Source: Campylobacter concisus (lineage in GTDB: Bacteria; Campylobacterota; Campylobacteria; Campylobacterales; Campylobacteraceae). Taken from it: a stretch of 64,000 nucleotides of DNA. The position numbers were made by a program, and so were the translations under genes. The notes beneath the pieces were generated by a model. That model was not told the DNA's origin. It saw nothing but the letters and a program-made list of their open reading frames with translations, and did not search any database. This document shows, in pieces, positions 16,438 through 24,431 of the stretch (position 1 is the first letter of the stretch; each line of letters begins with the position of its first letter). The stretch spans positions 1,302,001 to 1,366,000 of the forward strand of contig NZ_CP049264.1 of assembly GCF_003048875.2 (NCBI RefSeq), read 5' to 3'.

Positions 16438-17907
16438 CTATCTGAAATTCCCTTCGCTATCCACAAAGATATCTCGCTCTGCTATTTTTATCAAAAAAGT
16501 AGTTTCATTTATCCTTTGAAGCACCTCAAATTTACCATAAATGCTATTTTTGATAACGACATTAAAGTTTTCATCCAAAAGTCCAAATTTATCACCTAGC
16601 CGTGATAAGTAGAAAGTGTTATTTGACCTGTCTATAACCTTATCAAACACCTCCATTATCTCATTTTTGCTTTTGTCAAAAATGACAGGGTATCCTTTGG
16701 TGTTTATATATCCCCATTTGCCATCTTTTTGAACAGCAGCAAAGCCTTCGTAAAAGCCATAAACATCATCAAATTTACACTCTATGATCTGCTCACCTTT
16801 GGTGTTTATATATCCCCATTTACCATCTTTTTTAACAGGAGCAAAGCCTTCGCTAAAGGTACGAGCATAATCAAATTTACACTCTACAATCTGCTCACCT
16901 TTGGTGTTTATATATCCCCATTTACCATCTTTTTTAACAGGAGCAAAGCCTTCGCTAAAGGTACGAGCATCATCAAATTTAAACTCTACGATCTGCTCAC
17001 ATTTGGTGTTTATATATCCCCATTTACCATCTTTTAAAACAGCAGCAAAGCCTTCGTGAAAATAATAAACACCATCAAATTTACACTCTACGATCTGCTC
17101 AAATTTGGTGTTTATATATCCGTACTTGCCATCTTTTTTAACAGCACCAAAGCCTTCGTAAAAGCCATAAACATCATCAAATTTACACTCTATGATCTGC
17201 TCACCTTTGGTGTTTATATATCCCCATTTGCCATATTTTTCAACAGCAGCAAAGCCTTCGTTAAAGTCACGAACATCATCAAATTTACACTCTACAATCT
17301 GCTCACCTTTGGTGTTTATATATCCCCATTTGCCATCTTTTTTAACATTAGCAAAGCCTTCGTGAAAATAACCAGCATAATCAAATTTACACTCTACAAT
17401 CTGCTCACCTTTGGTGTTTATATATCCCCATTTGCCATCTTTTTTAACAGGAGCAAAGCCTTCGTTAAATCGACAAGCATCATCAAATTTACGCTCTATG
17501 ATCTGCTCACCTTTGGTGTTTATATATCCCCATTTGTCATCTTTTTTAACAGGAGCAAAGCCTTCGTTAAATCGACAAGCATCATCAAATTTACGCTCTA
17601 TGATCTGCTCACCTTTGGTGTTTATATATCCGTACTTGCCATTTATTAGAACAAGAGCAACGCCTTCGTGAAAACAACCAGCATCATCAAATTTACGCTC
17701 TATGATCTGTTCGCCTTTGGTGTTTATGTATCCATATTTGTAATCTTTTCCAACAATAGCAAAGCCTTCTTTAAAATCGCCAGCATAATCAAATTTACAC
17801 TCTACGATCTGCTCACCTTTGGTGTTTATATATCCCCATTTGCCATCTTTAAAAACAGCAACAATGCCTTCGTCAAAATAATTAACATCATCAAATTCCC
17901 AAAACAT
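16438..17907 (-). CDS. WG-repeat protein with eleven 34-residue repeats
   Basis: A 489-residue protein built of WG/KWG repeats. After a partial first unit, the motif GYINTK recurs every 34 residues, with 11 full units from residue 25 to 398 of the form GYINTKGEQI(V/I)E-KFD-A--F-EGFA-V-KDGKW. A twelfth motif begins a diverged C-terminal part (YINTKGYPVIFDKSKN...) including a further KFGLLDENFNVVI unit. There is no signal peptide or membrane segment, so it is probably cytosolic or exported by other means. WG repeats are thought to form a beta-propeller-like or solenoid binding surface; the partner is unknown. It lies between sppA and ssrA, a position typical of accessory genes. Confidence 0.88.
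   Translation of the reverse strand: MFWEFDDVNYFDEGIVAVFKDGKWGYINTKGEQIVECKFDYAGDFKEGFAIVGKDYKYGYINTKGEQIIERKFDDAGCFHEGVALVLINGKYGYINTKGEQIIERKFDDACRFNEGFAPVKKDDKWGYINTKGEQIIERKFDDACRFNEGFAPVKKDGKWGYINTKGEQIVECKFDYAGYFHEGFANVKKDGKWGYINTKGEQIVECKFDDVRDFNEGFAAVEKYGKWGYINTKGEQIIECKFDDVYGFYEGFGAVKKDGKYGYINTKFEQIVECKFDGVYYFHEGFAAVLKDGKWGYINTKCEQIVEFKFDDARTFSEGFAPVKKDGKWGYINTKGEQIVECKFDYARTFSEGFAPVKKDGKWGYINTKGEQIIECKFDDVYGFYEGFAAVQKDGKWGYINTKGYPVIFDKSKNEIMEVFDKVIDRSNNTFYLSRLGDKFGLLDENFNVVIKNSIYGKFEVLQRINETTFLIKIAERDIFVDSEGNFR
16714..17835 (-). repeat. tandem 102-bp repeat array inside the WG-repeat gene
   Basis: Eleven units of exactly 102 bp in frame. Some neighbouring units are almost identical in DNA: units 3 and 4 (about 17430-17630) and units 9 and 10 (about 16815-17015) share uninterrupted blocks of well over 50 bases, and units 7 and 11 share a long block although they are not adjacent. 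This pattern points to recent unequal crossing-over or gene conversion. The array also keeps a + strand frame open, which is a by-product of the repeat. Confidence 0.95.
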
Positions 17908-17995
17908 ATCCCTCTCCTTTGTTTATATGAGTTGTGTTATTTTAGTTTATATTATTTTAAAAAGTAAGTAAATTTGAGAGAAATTTAAAGTGAAA

Positions 17996-18354
17996 TGGTG
18001 GAAGCGAGGGGGATCGAACCCCTGTCCAAAAGCAAAATCCGTACAGCCTCTACACGCTTAGCAAAAGTGAAAATTTCATCTAAAAAGGCTCACTTTCCAA
18101 AACCAAAATTTAGACTAAGACTTAAATTTCAGCTAGCAAGCAGTCACTTTGCTGGCCTACTCTAGCTAAATTACTCGCTTACATCCTAGCTAGAATGAGA
18201 CAAAGCGAGGCTCAACTGAACTTACGCAGCTTTAGCGTAAGCAGGAGCGAAATTAACGTTGTTTGCGTTTAAATTTAATTTGAGCTTTTTACGCTTTGCT
18301 CAAAGCGACGTGCCACCGTACACACTCTGCTCCTGTCGAAGCCAAGTCGCTCCC
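17996..18354 (-). ncRNA. ssrA: transfer-messenger RNA (tmRNA)
   Basis: Rescues stalled ribosomes with SmpB. The 5' end GGGAGCGACTTGGCTTCGAC (18354 leftward) pairs with the 3' end, which carries the T-arm sequence GTTCGATCCCCCTCGCTTCC and an encoded CCA (17996-18001 region). The tag frame at 18222-18266 reads GCA AAC AAC GTT ... GCG TAA and encodes ANNVNFAPAYAKAA; I recall the C. jejuni tag as ANNVKFAPAYAKAA. Total 359 nt, one-piece form. The 3' end points at the WG-repeat gene 88 bases away; tmRNA 3' ends are common integration sites, but I found no second copy of the 3' end as an att repeat. Confidence 0.97.
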
Positions 18355-18383
18355 ATAAAAATGAAATGGTTTAGTTGGATTGT

Positions 18384-18788
18384 TTAGTCAAGCTTTGCAG
18401 GTACGTCAATGATCTTTGGCTCAAGGACGCTAAAATACTCTAGGTCTCTCTCGACGTCGCCTTTGTATTTATGAAACTGATCGCTGATAAGCAGTAACCA
18501 ATCTATAAATTTATCATTTGCTGGACCTTTTAAGCCTCTAGCCTCTTGAGTGACCTCTTCAGCCAAGGTTGTCAGCTTTAAGATCGGGTCAAGATGCATA
18601 AAACCTGCTGCTGATTTGATATTGTGAAAGATCCTAGAAAGCTCTAAAATGCTCTCCTTATACTTATCAGCTCTTCCTAAATTTATTATCAAAGGCTCTA
18701 GTAAATCGCACATCAAAGTGTAGTGAGAGAGAAACTCCTCAACTATATCGTAAGAATAATCTACTTCAAGCCTTTTTAATATACCCAT
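18384..18788 (-). CDS. Hpt-domain (histidine phosphotransfer) protein
   Basis: A 134-residue all-helical protein with the phosphotransfer motif HNIKSAAGFM, His55 being the phosphorylatable residue. There is no fused kinase or receiver. The start is set at ATG 18786-18788 (MGILKRLEVD) because AAGGA is seven bases before it; the ATG two codons upstream is only one base from the same site. It lies beside ssrA and diverges from panB. No cognate kinase is adjacent, so it may relay signals from a hybrid kinase or act with chemotaxis proteins; that is inference. Confidence 0.85.
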   Translation of the reverse strand: MGILKRLEVDYSYDIVEEFLSHYTLMCDLLEPLIINLGRADKYKESILELSRIFHNIKSAAGFMHLDPILKLTTLAEEVTQEARGLKGPANDKFIDWLLLISDQFHKYKGDVERDLEYFSVLEPKIIDVPAKLD

Positions 18789-18873
18789 TTTCATATCCTT
18801 AAGAAATTGGCGTAATTGTAGCAAAATTTTGATAAAATTGTTAGCATTATCACAAAATTTACCGGACTTAGCC

Positions 18874-19689
18874 ATGAAAGATGAAACAATCGCAAAGAAA
18901 AAACTCACTATAAATGATATAAAAAACAAAAAAGGCGTTGAGCCTATCGTGATGATAACTGCCTATGATGCGCTATTTGCGAAGATTTTTGATGATTATG
19001 CTGATATTATCCTTGTTGGCGATAGCTTAAACATGAGCTTTAATATGAAAGAGAGCACGCTAAGTGCTGATATGAGAACCATGCTCTATCACACAAAGGC
19101 CGTTTGCGCCGGGGCTAAAAAGACTTTTATCCTAGCTGATATGCCATTTGGCAGCTACACAAACGAAAAACAAGCGATCAAAAATGCGATGAAATTTTTC
19201 AAGCAGACAAATGCCGATGCGGTGAAGCTTGAAGTTGGCATGCATCAGGTAAATTTAGTAAAACGCCTCTGTGAAGAGGGCATAAACGTAATGGCTCACA
19301 TCGGACTAAAGCCGCAGTTTTTTAAATTTGAGGGTGGATACAAGATAAAAGGTAGAAGCGAACTTGAGGCAAAAAGGCTAGTTGAAGAGGCTTTGGCGTT
19401 TGAGCAAGCTGGCGCGTTTAGCATACTGCTTGAGGGCACGCTTAGCAAGGTAGCAAGCGAGATAACAAGGCAGGTTCGTGTGCCAGTTGTGGGCATAGGC
19501 TCTGGGGCAGATGTCGATGGACAGGTGCTTGTCTGGTCTGATATGTTGGGATTTTTCGAGGACTTTAAACCTAAATTTGTCAAGCGCTATCTTGACGGAG
19601 CCACCCTTGTGCGAAAAGGCGTGCAAAGCTATGCTAACGAAGTAAAAAACAAAATTTTCCCAAGCGAAGAGTTTTCATATAAGGGTTAA
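18874..19689 (+). CDS. panB: 3-methyl-2-oxobutanoate hydroxymethyltransferase
   Basis: First committed step of pantothenate synthesis, adding a hydroxymethyl group from methylene-THF to ketoisovalerate. The 271 residues show MITAYDALFAKIFDDYADIILVGDSL, the metal-binding VGDS and KLEVG segments, AHIGLKPQ, LLEGTLSK and VPVVGIGSGADVDGQVLVWSDMLG. The start at ATG 18874 (MKDETIAKKK) is preferred over an in-frame upstream codon because the upstream part has no family similarity. panC is not adjacent in this window. Confidence 0.96.
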   Translation: MKDETIAKKKLTINDIKNKKGVEPIVMITAYDALFAKIFDDYADIILVGDSLNMSFNMKESTLSADMRTMLYHTKAVCAGAKKTFILADMPFGSYTNEKQAIKNAMKFFKQTNADAVKLEVGMHQVNLVKRLCEEGINVMAHIGLKPQFFKFEGGYKIKGRSELEAKRLVEEALAFEQAGAFSILLEGTLSKVASEITRQVRVPVVGIGSGADVDGQVLVWSDMLGFFEDFKPKFVKRYLDGATLVRKGVQSYANEVKNKIFPSEEFSYKG

Positions 19690-19764
19690 ATTTATACTCC
19701 AAATTTATAAAAATTCTGCAAAAAACTCTAGCAACACCAAAGCTCTAGAGCATACTTTTTAAAT

Positions 19765-20652
19765 TTAAAAAAGCTCTTCTGATTCAAGATAATTTTGCGA
19801 GATGTTTCGTTCTTTTTCGTCGGTATTTACGTGAAGGACGTAGTAGCCTATCTGCGTGTTGCTAGCATCAAGTAGCGGCACAACGCAAAAATAGTGCGTC
19901 TTATATACGTAAAATTCATACTTTTTAAGGTCGATATCACGCAAAATTCCAACTATATTTAAATTTGCACTGCTTAAATTTTCGATGTAATAATCACTTA
20001 AAATTTGATCACTTGGCGCGCTTTTATGTGCTGGCATCTTATCTTTTGATAGTAGCACAAAAAGGTCTATGCCTTGCGTTTTATAAAAATTTCCAAGTGA
20101 GTCGTAGTTTAGCAAAACCTCGATGCTACCGATGTTTTTGCCCTCATGCATCACATTTGAAACAGCCCTTATATGCACTCCAGCATACCACGCCTCGATG
20201 CCAACCATGGGCTTATTTTGCCGCCTTGACTCTTGGACTAAAAACCTGCCACTAGCGATCATATCGCCATATCTGTTTAAATCCCAGCTTCTTACGTAGC
20301 TTTTTATATCTTTGTCGTAAAGATGAAGCTTGATGTTGTTATACATCGATGCTGCGCCAAGAGTTTTGGTCAAATTTTCGATATTTTTTACGCATTCGTC
20401 GCGGTTTTGACCTAGCAAGCACATCTGTATAGACTCATTTTGAGCAAGCAAGATCGAGATCGCCATTGATGAAAATTTCTCATCATCGATACTTTTGTTT
20501 AGCTGCTTTACATGGTAGTCAAAAAAGACACGCATATTGTTTTGCTTTTTTTCAGCCATGTATGAGCTATAAAGAAAGTAAAAAAGGCTACCAAGCAGCG
20601 CAAAAACGACTAAAACGATATAGATATTAAAATATTTTTTGTATTTACTCAA
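19765..20652 (-). CDS. orphan cache-type (PDC) sensor protein
   Basis: 295 residues: a short cytosolic start, one membrane segment (about 9-30, IYIVLVVFALLGSLFYFLY), then an extracytoplasmic region with the double-cache look (helix VFFDYHVKQLNKSI, then KLHLYDKDIKSYVRSWDLNRYG, SRRQNKPMVGIEAWYAGVHIRAVSNVMHEGKNIGSIEVLLNYDSLG). Such regions usually precede HAMP, kinase, cyclase or MCP domains; here the protein ends (NISQNYLESEELF) with no second membrane segment and no signalling domain. It may be a periplasmic ligand-binding module that works with another receptor. Its start overlaps the HIT gene's end by eight bases. Confidence 0.75.
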   Translation of the reverse strand: MSKYKKYFNIYIVLVVFALLGSLFYFLYSSYMAEKKQNNMRVFFDYHVKQLNKSIDDEKFSSMAISILLAQNESIQMCLLGQNRDECVKNIENLTKTLGAASMYNNIKLHLYDKDIKSYVRSWDLNRYGDMIASGRFLVQESRRQNKPMVGIEAWYAGVHIRAVSNVMHEGKNIGSIEVLLNYDSLGNFYKTQGIDLFVLLSKDKMPAHKSAPSDQILSDYYIENLSSANLNIVGILRDIDLKKYEFYVYKTHYFCVVPLLDASNTQIGYYVLHVNTDEKERNISQNYLESEELF

Positions 20653-21016
20653 AACTAAGCCTTAGTTTTTCTTCTAAAAATTTGGCAAATTCGTCAAATT
20701 TAGGCAGCTCAAGCTCGCTTTTTCTTTTGGGGTTAGCCCAAACGCTATCTGGGAAAAATGCATCGTTTTCAAATCTCGCAATAACATGAATATGCACGTG
20801 TGGCACGTAGTTTCCAAAGCTTGCGATGTTTATCTTAGTTGGTTTATAAAACTCAAGCATAGCCTTTTCAGCCACCAACATAGCCTCAAAAAGCCTAGCC
20901 CTACTCGCTTCGTCGCAGTCACTTAGCTCCCTATATGGCTTTGCGCTAAAAATTTTCACCCACGGAAGCTCGTTCTTTTCGCGCTCAACTCTTATAAATT
21001 TATCTTCATATATCAT
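20645..21016 (-). CDS. HIT-family (histidine triad) protein
   Basis: A 123-residue nucleotide-binding hydrolase or transferase. The triad HVHIHVIAR is at about residues 86-94, preceded by the NIASFGNYVPHVH core; the N-terminal IYEDKFIRVE fits the family. Substrates of bacterial HIT proteins are varied (purine nucleoside phosphoramidates, dinucleoside polyphosphates). ATG 21014-21016 follows a GGGG-containing site. It is 14 bases downstream of the AI-2E-type permease gene and overlaps the sensor gene, so the three likely form one transcript. Confidence 0.88.
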   Translation of the reverse strand: MIYEDKFIRVEREKNELPWVKIFSAKPYRELSDCDEASRARLFEAMLVAEKAMLEFYKPTKINIASFGNYVPHVHIHVIARFENDAFFPDSVWANPKRKSELELPKFDEFAKFLEEKLRLSFE

Positions 21017-21030
21017 ATTTTGCCCCTATT

Positions 21031-22071
21031 TTATACGAAATTTCTCTCTCGCAAAAGCGTGTAAAGCTTGATCGTTGAGATAAAAAATGTCACGATCGCA
21101 GGTCCGAGGATCACGCCCCAGAAGCCAAACGTCGTGATACCAGCGATCATCGCAAAAAAGATGAGTAGCTCGTTTATCTTTGTTGGTATCTTGACTAATT
21201 TTGAGTTTATAAATTTAATGACAAGCGGCTTTAGCAGCGTATCAGCGCCAAATGAGATCACGATAATAGTGTAAAGTGCGATCGTGATAGCGGCTGCTGT
21301 GTTGCCATTTGCAAACTCATAAATACTAATAGGCGCCCACGCCAAAAAGCCGCCAACGACTGGAATGAGTGAAGCGAAGCTAAAAAAGATGCCAGTTAGC
21401 ACTCCGTCATAGCCGTAAAAACTGGTGATAATGGCAAACAAAAAGCCCTGAATGATCATATTTGCGATGGTTGAGTAAAAAACGACGCCCATCACGTTGC
21501 CAACCTCGCTTAGTATCGACTCAGTGTCCTCTTTTTTAAGCGGAAGCGCCTCTTTTAGGTAGTTTATAAGCTCGTTGCCGTAAAGGTTGCAAAAGAAGAA
21601 AAAGACTAGGATGATGATCATATCAACGCCAAATTTAAGGCTTAGTTTGCCTAAATTTGCAAGATTAGCAGCGACTTGCGAAAATAGCATCTTGATATCA
21701 AGCCCGCCTATAAATTCCTTTATCTTTGGCTCTAAGAAATTTATCGACTCTGGCAGGCTAAAGTCGTAGTTTTTGATAAATTCAATGGTCTTTGTGACGT
21801 TGTTTATGTCAAAGCCAGCTGCGTATTTCGCGATCTCCACGACTGCGTAAAGAAGCGGCGCGATAAATAAACAAAGAAGCGCAAATGTCGTAAGACCTGA
21901 CGAGAGCGTTTTGCGGTTTTTAGTAAGCGTTAAAAATGCGATCTGCACGTTTGCAACAGCCACTGCGAGCAGCGCTGCGATAAAAATGTCAAGTAAAAAT
22001 GGTTTAAAAAGATAGACCACCAAAGCCAAAGCACAAAACGCAAAAATTCCAAAAAATAGCCTATTATTCAT
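21031..22071 (-). CDS. AI-2E transporter family (PerM/TqsA-like) membrane protein
   Basis: 346 residues with about seven to eight hydrophobic segments arranged as in the family: two N-terminal pairs, a soluble middle region (about 85-150), then a C-terminal bundle including the conserved PVVGGFLAWAPISIYEF and DTLLKPLVIKF segments. Members export the signal AI-2 or act as sodium/proton antiporters or permeases; the role here is unknown. It heads the small permease-HIT-sensor group. Confidence 0.85.
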   Translation of the reverse strand: MNNRLFFGIFAFCALALVVYLFKPFLLDIFIAALLAVAVANVQIAFLTLTKNRKTLSSGLTTFALLCLFIAPLLYAVVEIAKYAAGFDINNVTKTIEFIKNYDFSLPESINFLEPKIKEFIGGLDIKMLFSQVAANLANLGKLSLKFGVDMIIILVFFFFCNLYGNELINYLKEALPLKKEDTESILSEVGNVMGVVFYSTIANMIIQGFLFAIITSFYGYDGVLTGIFFSFASLIPVVGGFLAWAPISIYEFANGNTAAAITIALYTIIVISFGADTLLKPLVIKFINSKLVKIPTKINELLIFFAMIAGITTFGFWGVILGPAIVTFFISTIKLYTLLRERNFV

Positions 22072-22169
22072 CTCGCTCCCTTAAAATGGGGTAATTATAG
22101 CAAATTTATAAAAGCTACTCATTTGCTTGATAAATTTGCGAAAACGCTTTGGCTCCAAATTTGCAAAGA

Positions 22170-22195
22170 GCAGGCTTTTGGCATTTTTAGCCTGC
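22170..22195 (-). terminator. hairpin after the zinc-ribbon gene
   Basis: GCAGGCT 22170-22176 pairs with AGCCTGC 22189-22195 around a 12-base loop, about 75 bases downstream of the stop at 22269 on the minus strand. The flanking run of T residues is short, so this is a candidate only. Confidence 0.35.
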
Positions 22196-22268
22196 CACAG
22201 CTTAATAAATTTAGATAAATTTATGCCTTACGTAAATTTTCTTCAAAAGCTCCTATAAATTTAGCCTT

Positions 22269-23348
22269 TTACGTGCACTGAAAATTTGCTCCGACAATCT
22301 CACACGCGTCACAAATTTGCATATAGATAGTGCCCTCGGCATCCGCCAAAGCACCAAAAGGAATTTGCGCTAGATATTTCATCGTTTTACCACATTTTGG
22401 GCATGCTAGATACTCGCTGTCTTGCTGCCACTGCGGATATCCGCCAAGTAAAATTTCACTATCTATCATATATGAGTAGTGAGCGCAAACCTCGCTGGCG
22501 AGCTCGAAATTTTGCCCATCAAGCACCGCCACAGCCTCTCTTACATAGTCCTCACTCTCGCCCTCGCCTACCACTTCTGTTTGAATGCTTTTGCCGTCAT
22601 TTTGGCAAAAGTACTGCACCAAACCCACGCATGTTGGGCAAAATTTAAGCACAGCATCGTTTTTAAGCTCTAGCCCAAGTCGCTTTAGGCTCTCTTTTTT
22701 AATGGTGAGTTCTATCATCTCGCCGTTACAAAATTTACATTTTTCATCATTTGCTGCTTTAAATTTAACGCTAGCGTCCTCGTTTTTACTTGGCTGGCAG
22801 GTAAAGCACCTCTCAAAAACTAGGCTTCTTCTCTTGCCACTGCTATCAAAGCTCCAGCCTGCAACCTGCGCGTATCCATCCATATCAACGTGAAGCTTTT
22901 CCCTCCAAGGCTTTGGCGCATTATAAAGCTTAAAAAATAGCTCTCTTACCACCTCATCGCCCTGCCACGCAAGCGCGCAAAGGATGTGATTTAGCTTGAC
23001 TATATTTTCTTCGCTTGAAAGCCTCTTTATAAGCTCATCTCTGATCTTTATTGAAGCCTTTTTGTAAATTTCAGGTGGATAGTACTCGCCTTTTTTTGTA
23101 AGCTCATTAATGATCTGCTCGTCGCAAATGCCGTGTAGGTAGAAAATATAGACAAGATCGCTGTAAATTTCATCATATTTGCCTATCTCATCTATGTGCG
23201 CTAGGACATTTTTTAGCCTTTGTTTGATCTCATCTTTGCTTAAATTTTCATAAAACTCCAGCTTCTCTTTTTGCCTACACTCATAACATATCCCGTCAAA
23301 GTAAATCGTCCTTTGCTTGCACTTAGGACAAAGATGTGGCTCGCTCAT
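22269..23348 (-). CDS. zinc-ribbon protein with a DUF1963-like C-terminus
   Basis: 359 residues, function unknown. Cysteine pairs suggest several zinc ribbons: CPKCKQRTIYFDGICYECR (N-terminus), CFTCQ with CKFCNG, CPTCV, and CPKCGKTMKYLAQIP with CDACE near the end. The segment EILLGGYPQWQQDSEYLACPKCGKTM resembles the GGxPxWxQ motif of DUF1963 (YwqG-type) proteins, some of which occur near toxin immunity genes; that link is only a resemblance. The middle (30-150) looks helical and unlike anything I recognise. It precedes no toxin-like gene here and lies 23 bases downstream of ruvB, probably cotranscribed. Confidence 0.75.
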   Translation of the reverse strand: MSEPHLCPKCKQRTIYFDGICYECRQKEKLEFYENLSKDEIKQRLKNVLAHIDEIGKYDEIYSDLVYIFYLHGICDEQIINELTKKGEYYPPEIYKKASIKIRDELIKRLSSEENIVKLNHILCALAWQGDEVVRELFFKLYNAPKPWREKLHVDMDGYAQVAGWSFDSSGKRRSLVFERCFTCQPSKNEDASVKFKAANDEKCKFCNGEMIELTIKKESLKRLGLELKNDAVLKFCPTCVGLVQYFCQNDGKSIQTEVVGEGESEDYVREAVAVLDGQNFELASEVCAHYSYMIDSEILLGGYPQWQQDSEYLACPKCGKTMKYLAQIPFGALADAEGTIYMQICDACEIVGANFQCT

Positions 23349-23371
23349 TTTTGCTCCAAATTTAAATTTCG

Positions 23372-24382
23372 CTACTCAAAAAGCCCTTTTTCGATGTCGA
23401 TCTTGACATTAAAGGTCTCAAAGCACTTCGCGCTAGCGATCCTGCCCTTTGCCGTGCGCTCGATAAAGCCATTTGCAAGTAGATATGGCTCGATGACGTC
23501 CTCCACCGTGCCCTCGTCCTCGCTAAGTGCCGCAGCGATCGTGCTAAGCCCCATAGGACGGCGCCTTGCTTGCATCAAAATTTCTAAATACCTAATATCC
23601 ATCTCGTCAAACCCAAGCGAATTTACACCAAGTGCGTTAAGCCCCTCTTTTGCACGCTCGTGGCTGATGATTTGCTCGTCATTTACCTCGGCAAAGTCGC
23701 GAATTCGCTTTAGCAGTCTAAGCGCGATCCTAGGCGTGGCACGTGAGCGTTTGGCGATCTCAAGTGAGGCATTTTTATCGCACTCTTTGCCAAGCTTAGC
23801 TGAGGCTATCTGCACGATACGGCTTAGCTCGCTGCTTGTGTAAAACTGCAGCCTAAAGTCCATCCCAAAGCGGTCCCTTAAAGGCGCTGAGATCATACCA
23901 GCACGCGTCGTTGCTCCGATTAGCGTAAATTTTGGTAGGTCTATCTTGATAGTTTGGGCAGCTGGCCCTGAGCCTATGATGATATCAAGCCTAAAATCCT
24001 CCATCGCAGGGTAAAGCACCTCCTCGATAGCTGGGCTTAGGCGATGGATCTCGTCGATAAAAAGCACGTCGCCCTCTTGTAAATTTGTAAGGATCGCTGC
24101 AAGATCGCCACTCTTTTCTATCATGGGAGCCGCGGTCATTTTGATACTTACGCCCATTTCGTTTGCGATGATGTGAGCAAGTGTGGTTTTACCAAGTCCT
24201 GGAGGTCCGTAAAATAGCACATGATCTAGGCACTCGTTTCGCTTTTTGGCTGCTTTTATAAAGACGTCTAAATTTTGCTTGATCTTTTCTTGGCCGATGT
24301 AGTCTTCAAATTTTGTCGGTCTAAGCGAGACTTCAAAGTCATTTTCAAAGCTTACTTTTTCGATTTCAACGATTCTATCCAA
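23372..24382 (-). CDS. ruvB: Holliday junction branch migration helicase RuvB
   Basis: Hexameric AAA+ motor of the RuvABC resolvasome. Walker [16 protein letters not shown] (about 60-74), Walker [11 protein letters not shown], sensor [18 protein letters not shown], arginine finger region and the C-terminal winged helix with [25 protein letters not shown] are all present. 336 residues, normal length. It follows the histidine kinase gene with a 49-base gap in the same direction. Confidence 0.98.
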   Translation of the reverse strand: MDRIVEIEKVSFENDFEVSLRPTKFEDYIGQEKIKQNLDVFIKAAKKRNECLDHVLFYGPPGLGKTTLAHIIANEMGVSIKMTAAPMIEKSGDLAAILTNLQEGDVLFIDEIHRLSPAIEEVLYPAMEDFRLDIIIGSGPAAQTIKIDLPKFTLIGATTRAGMISAPLRDRFGMDFRLQFYTSSELSRIVQIASAKLGKECDKNASLEIAKRSRATPRIALRLLKRIRDFAEVNDEQIISHERAKEGLNALGVNSLGFDEMDIRYLEILMQARRRPMGLSTIAAALSEDEGTVEDVIEPYLLANGFIERTAKGRIASAKCFETFNVKIDIEKGLFE

Positions 24383-24431
24383 AGTTTTTCCTTCTAAATT
24401 TAAGGCTTCATTTTACGCTTTTATGCTTAAT

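Noticed and set aside
16729-17967. Several open frames on the + strand across the WG-repeat gene
   Set aside because: They follow the 102-bp periodicity exactly and mirror the repeat on the minus strand; a repeat free of stops in one frame keeps antisense frames open as well. No ribosome-binding site or family resemblance.
17996-18354. Attachment-site duplication of the ssrA 3' end
   Set aside because: I looked for a second copy of the T-arm/3' end sequence in the sppA-ssrA interval and saw none, so an intact integrated element is not supported.
19719-19760. Hairpin CTCTAG / CTAGAG after panB
   Set aside because: Only six pairs with a long loop; too weak to call a terminator.
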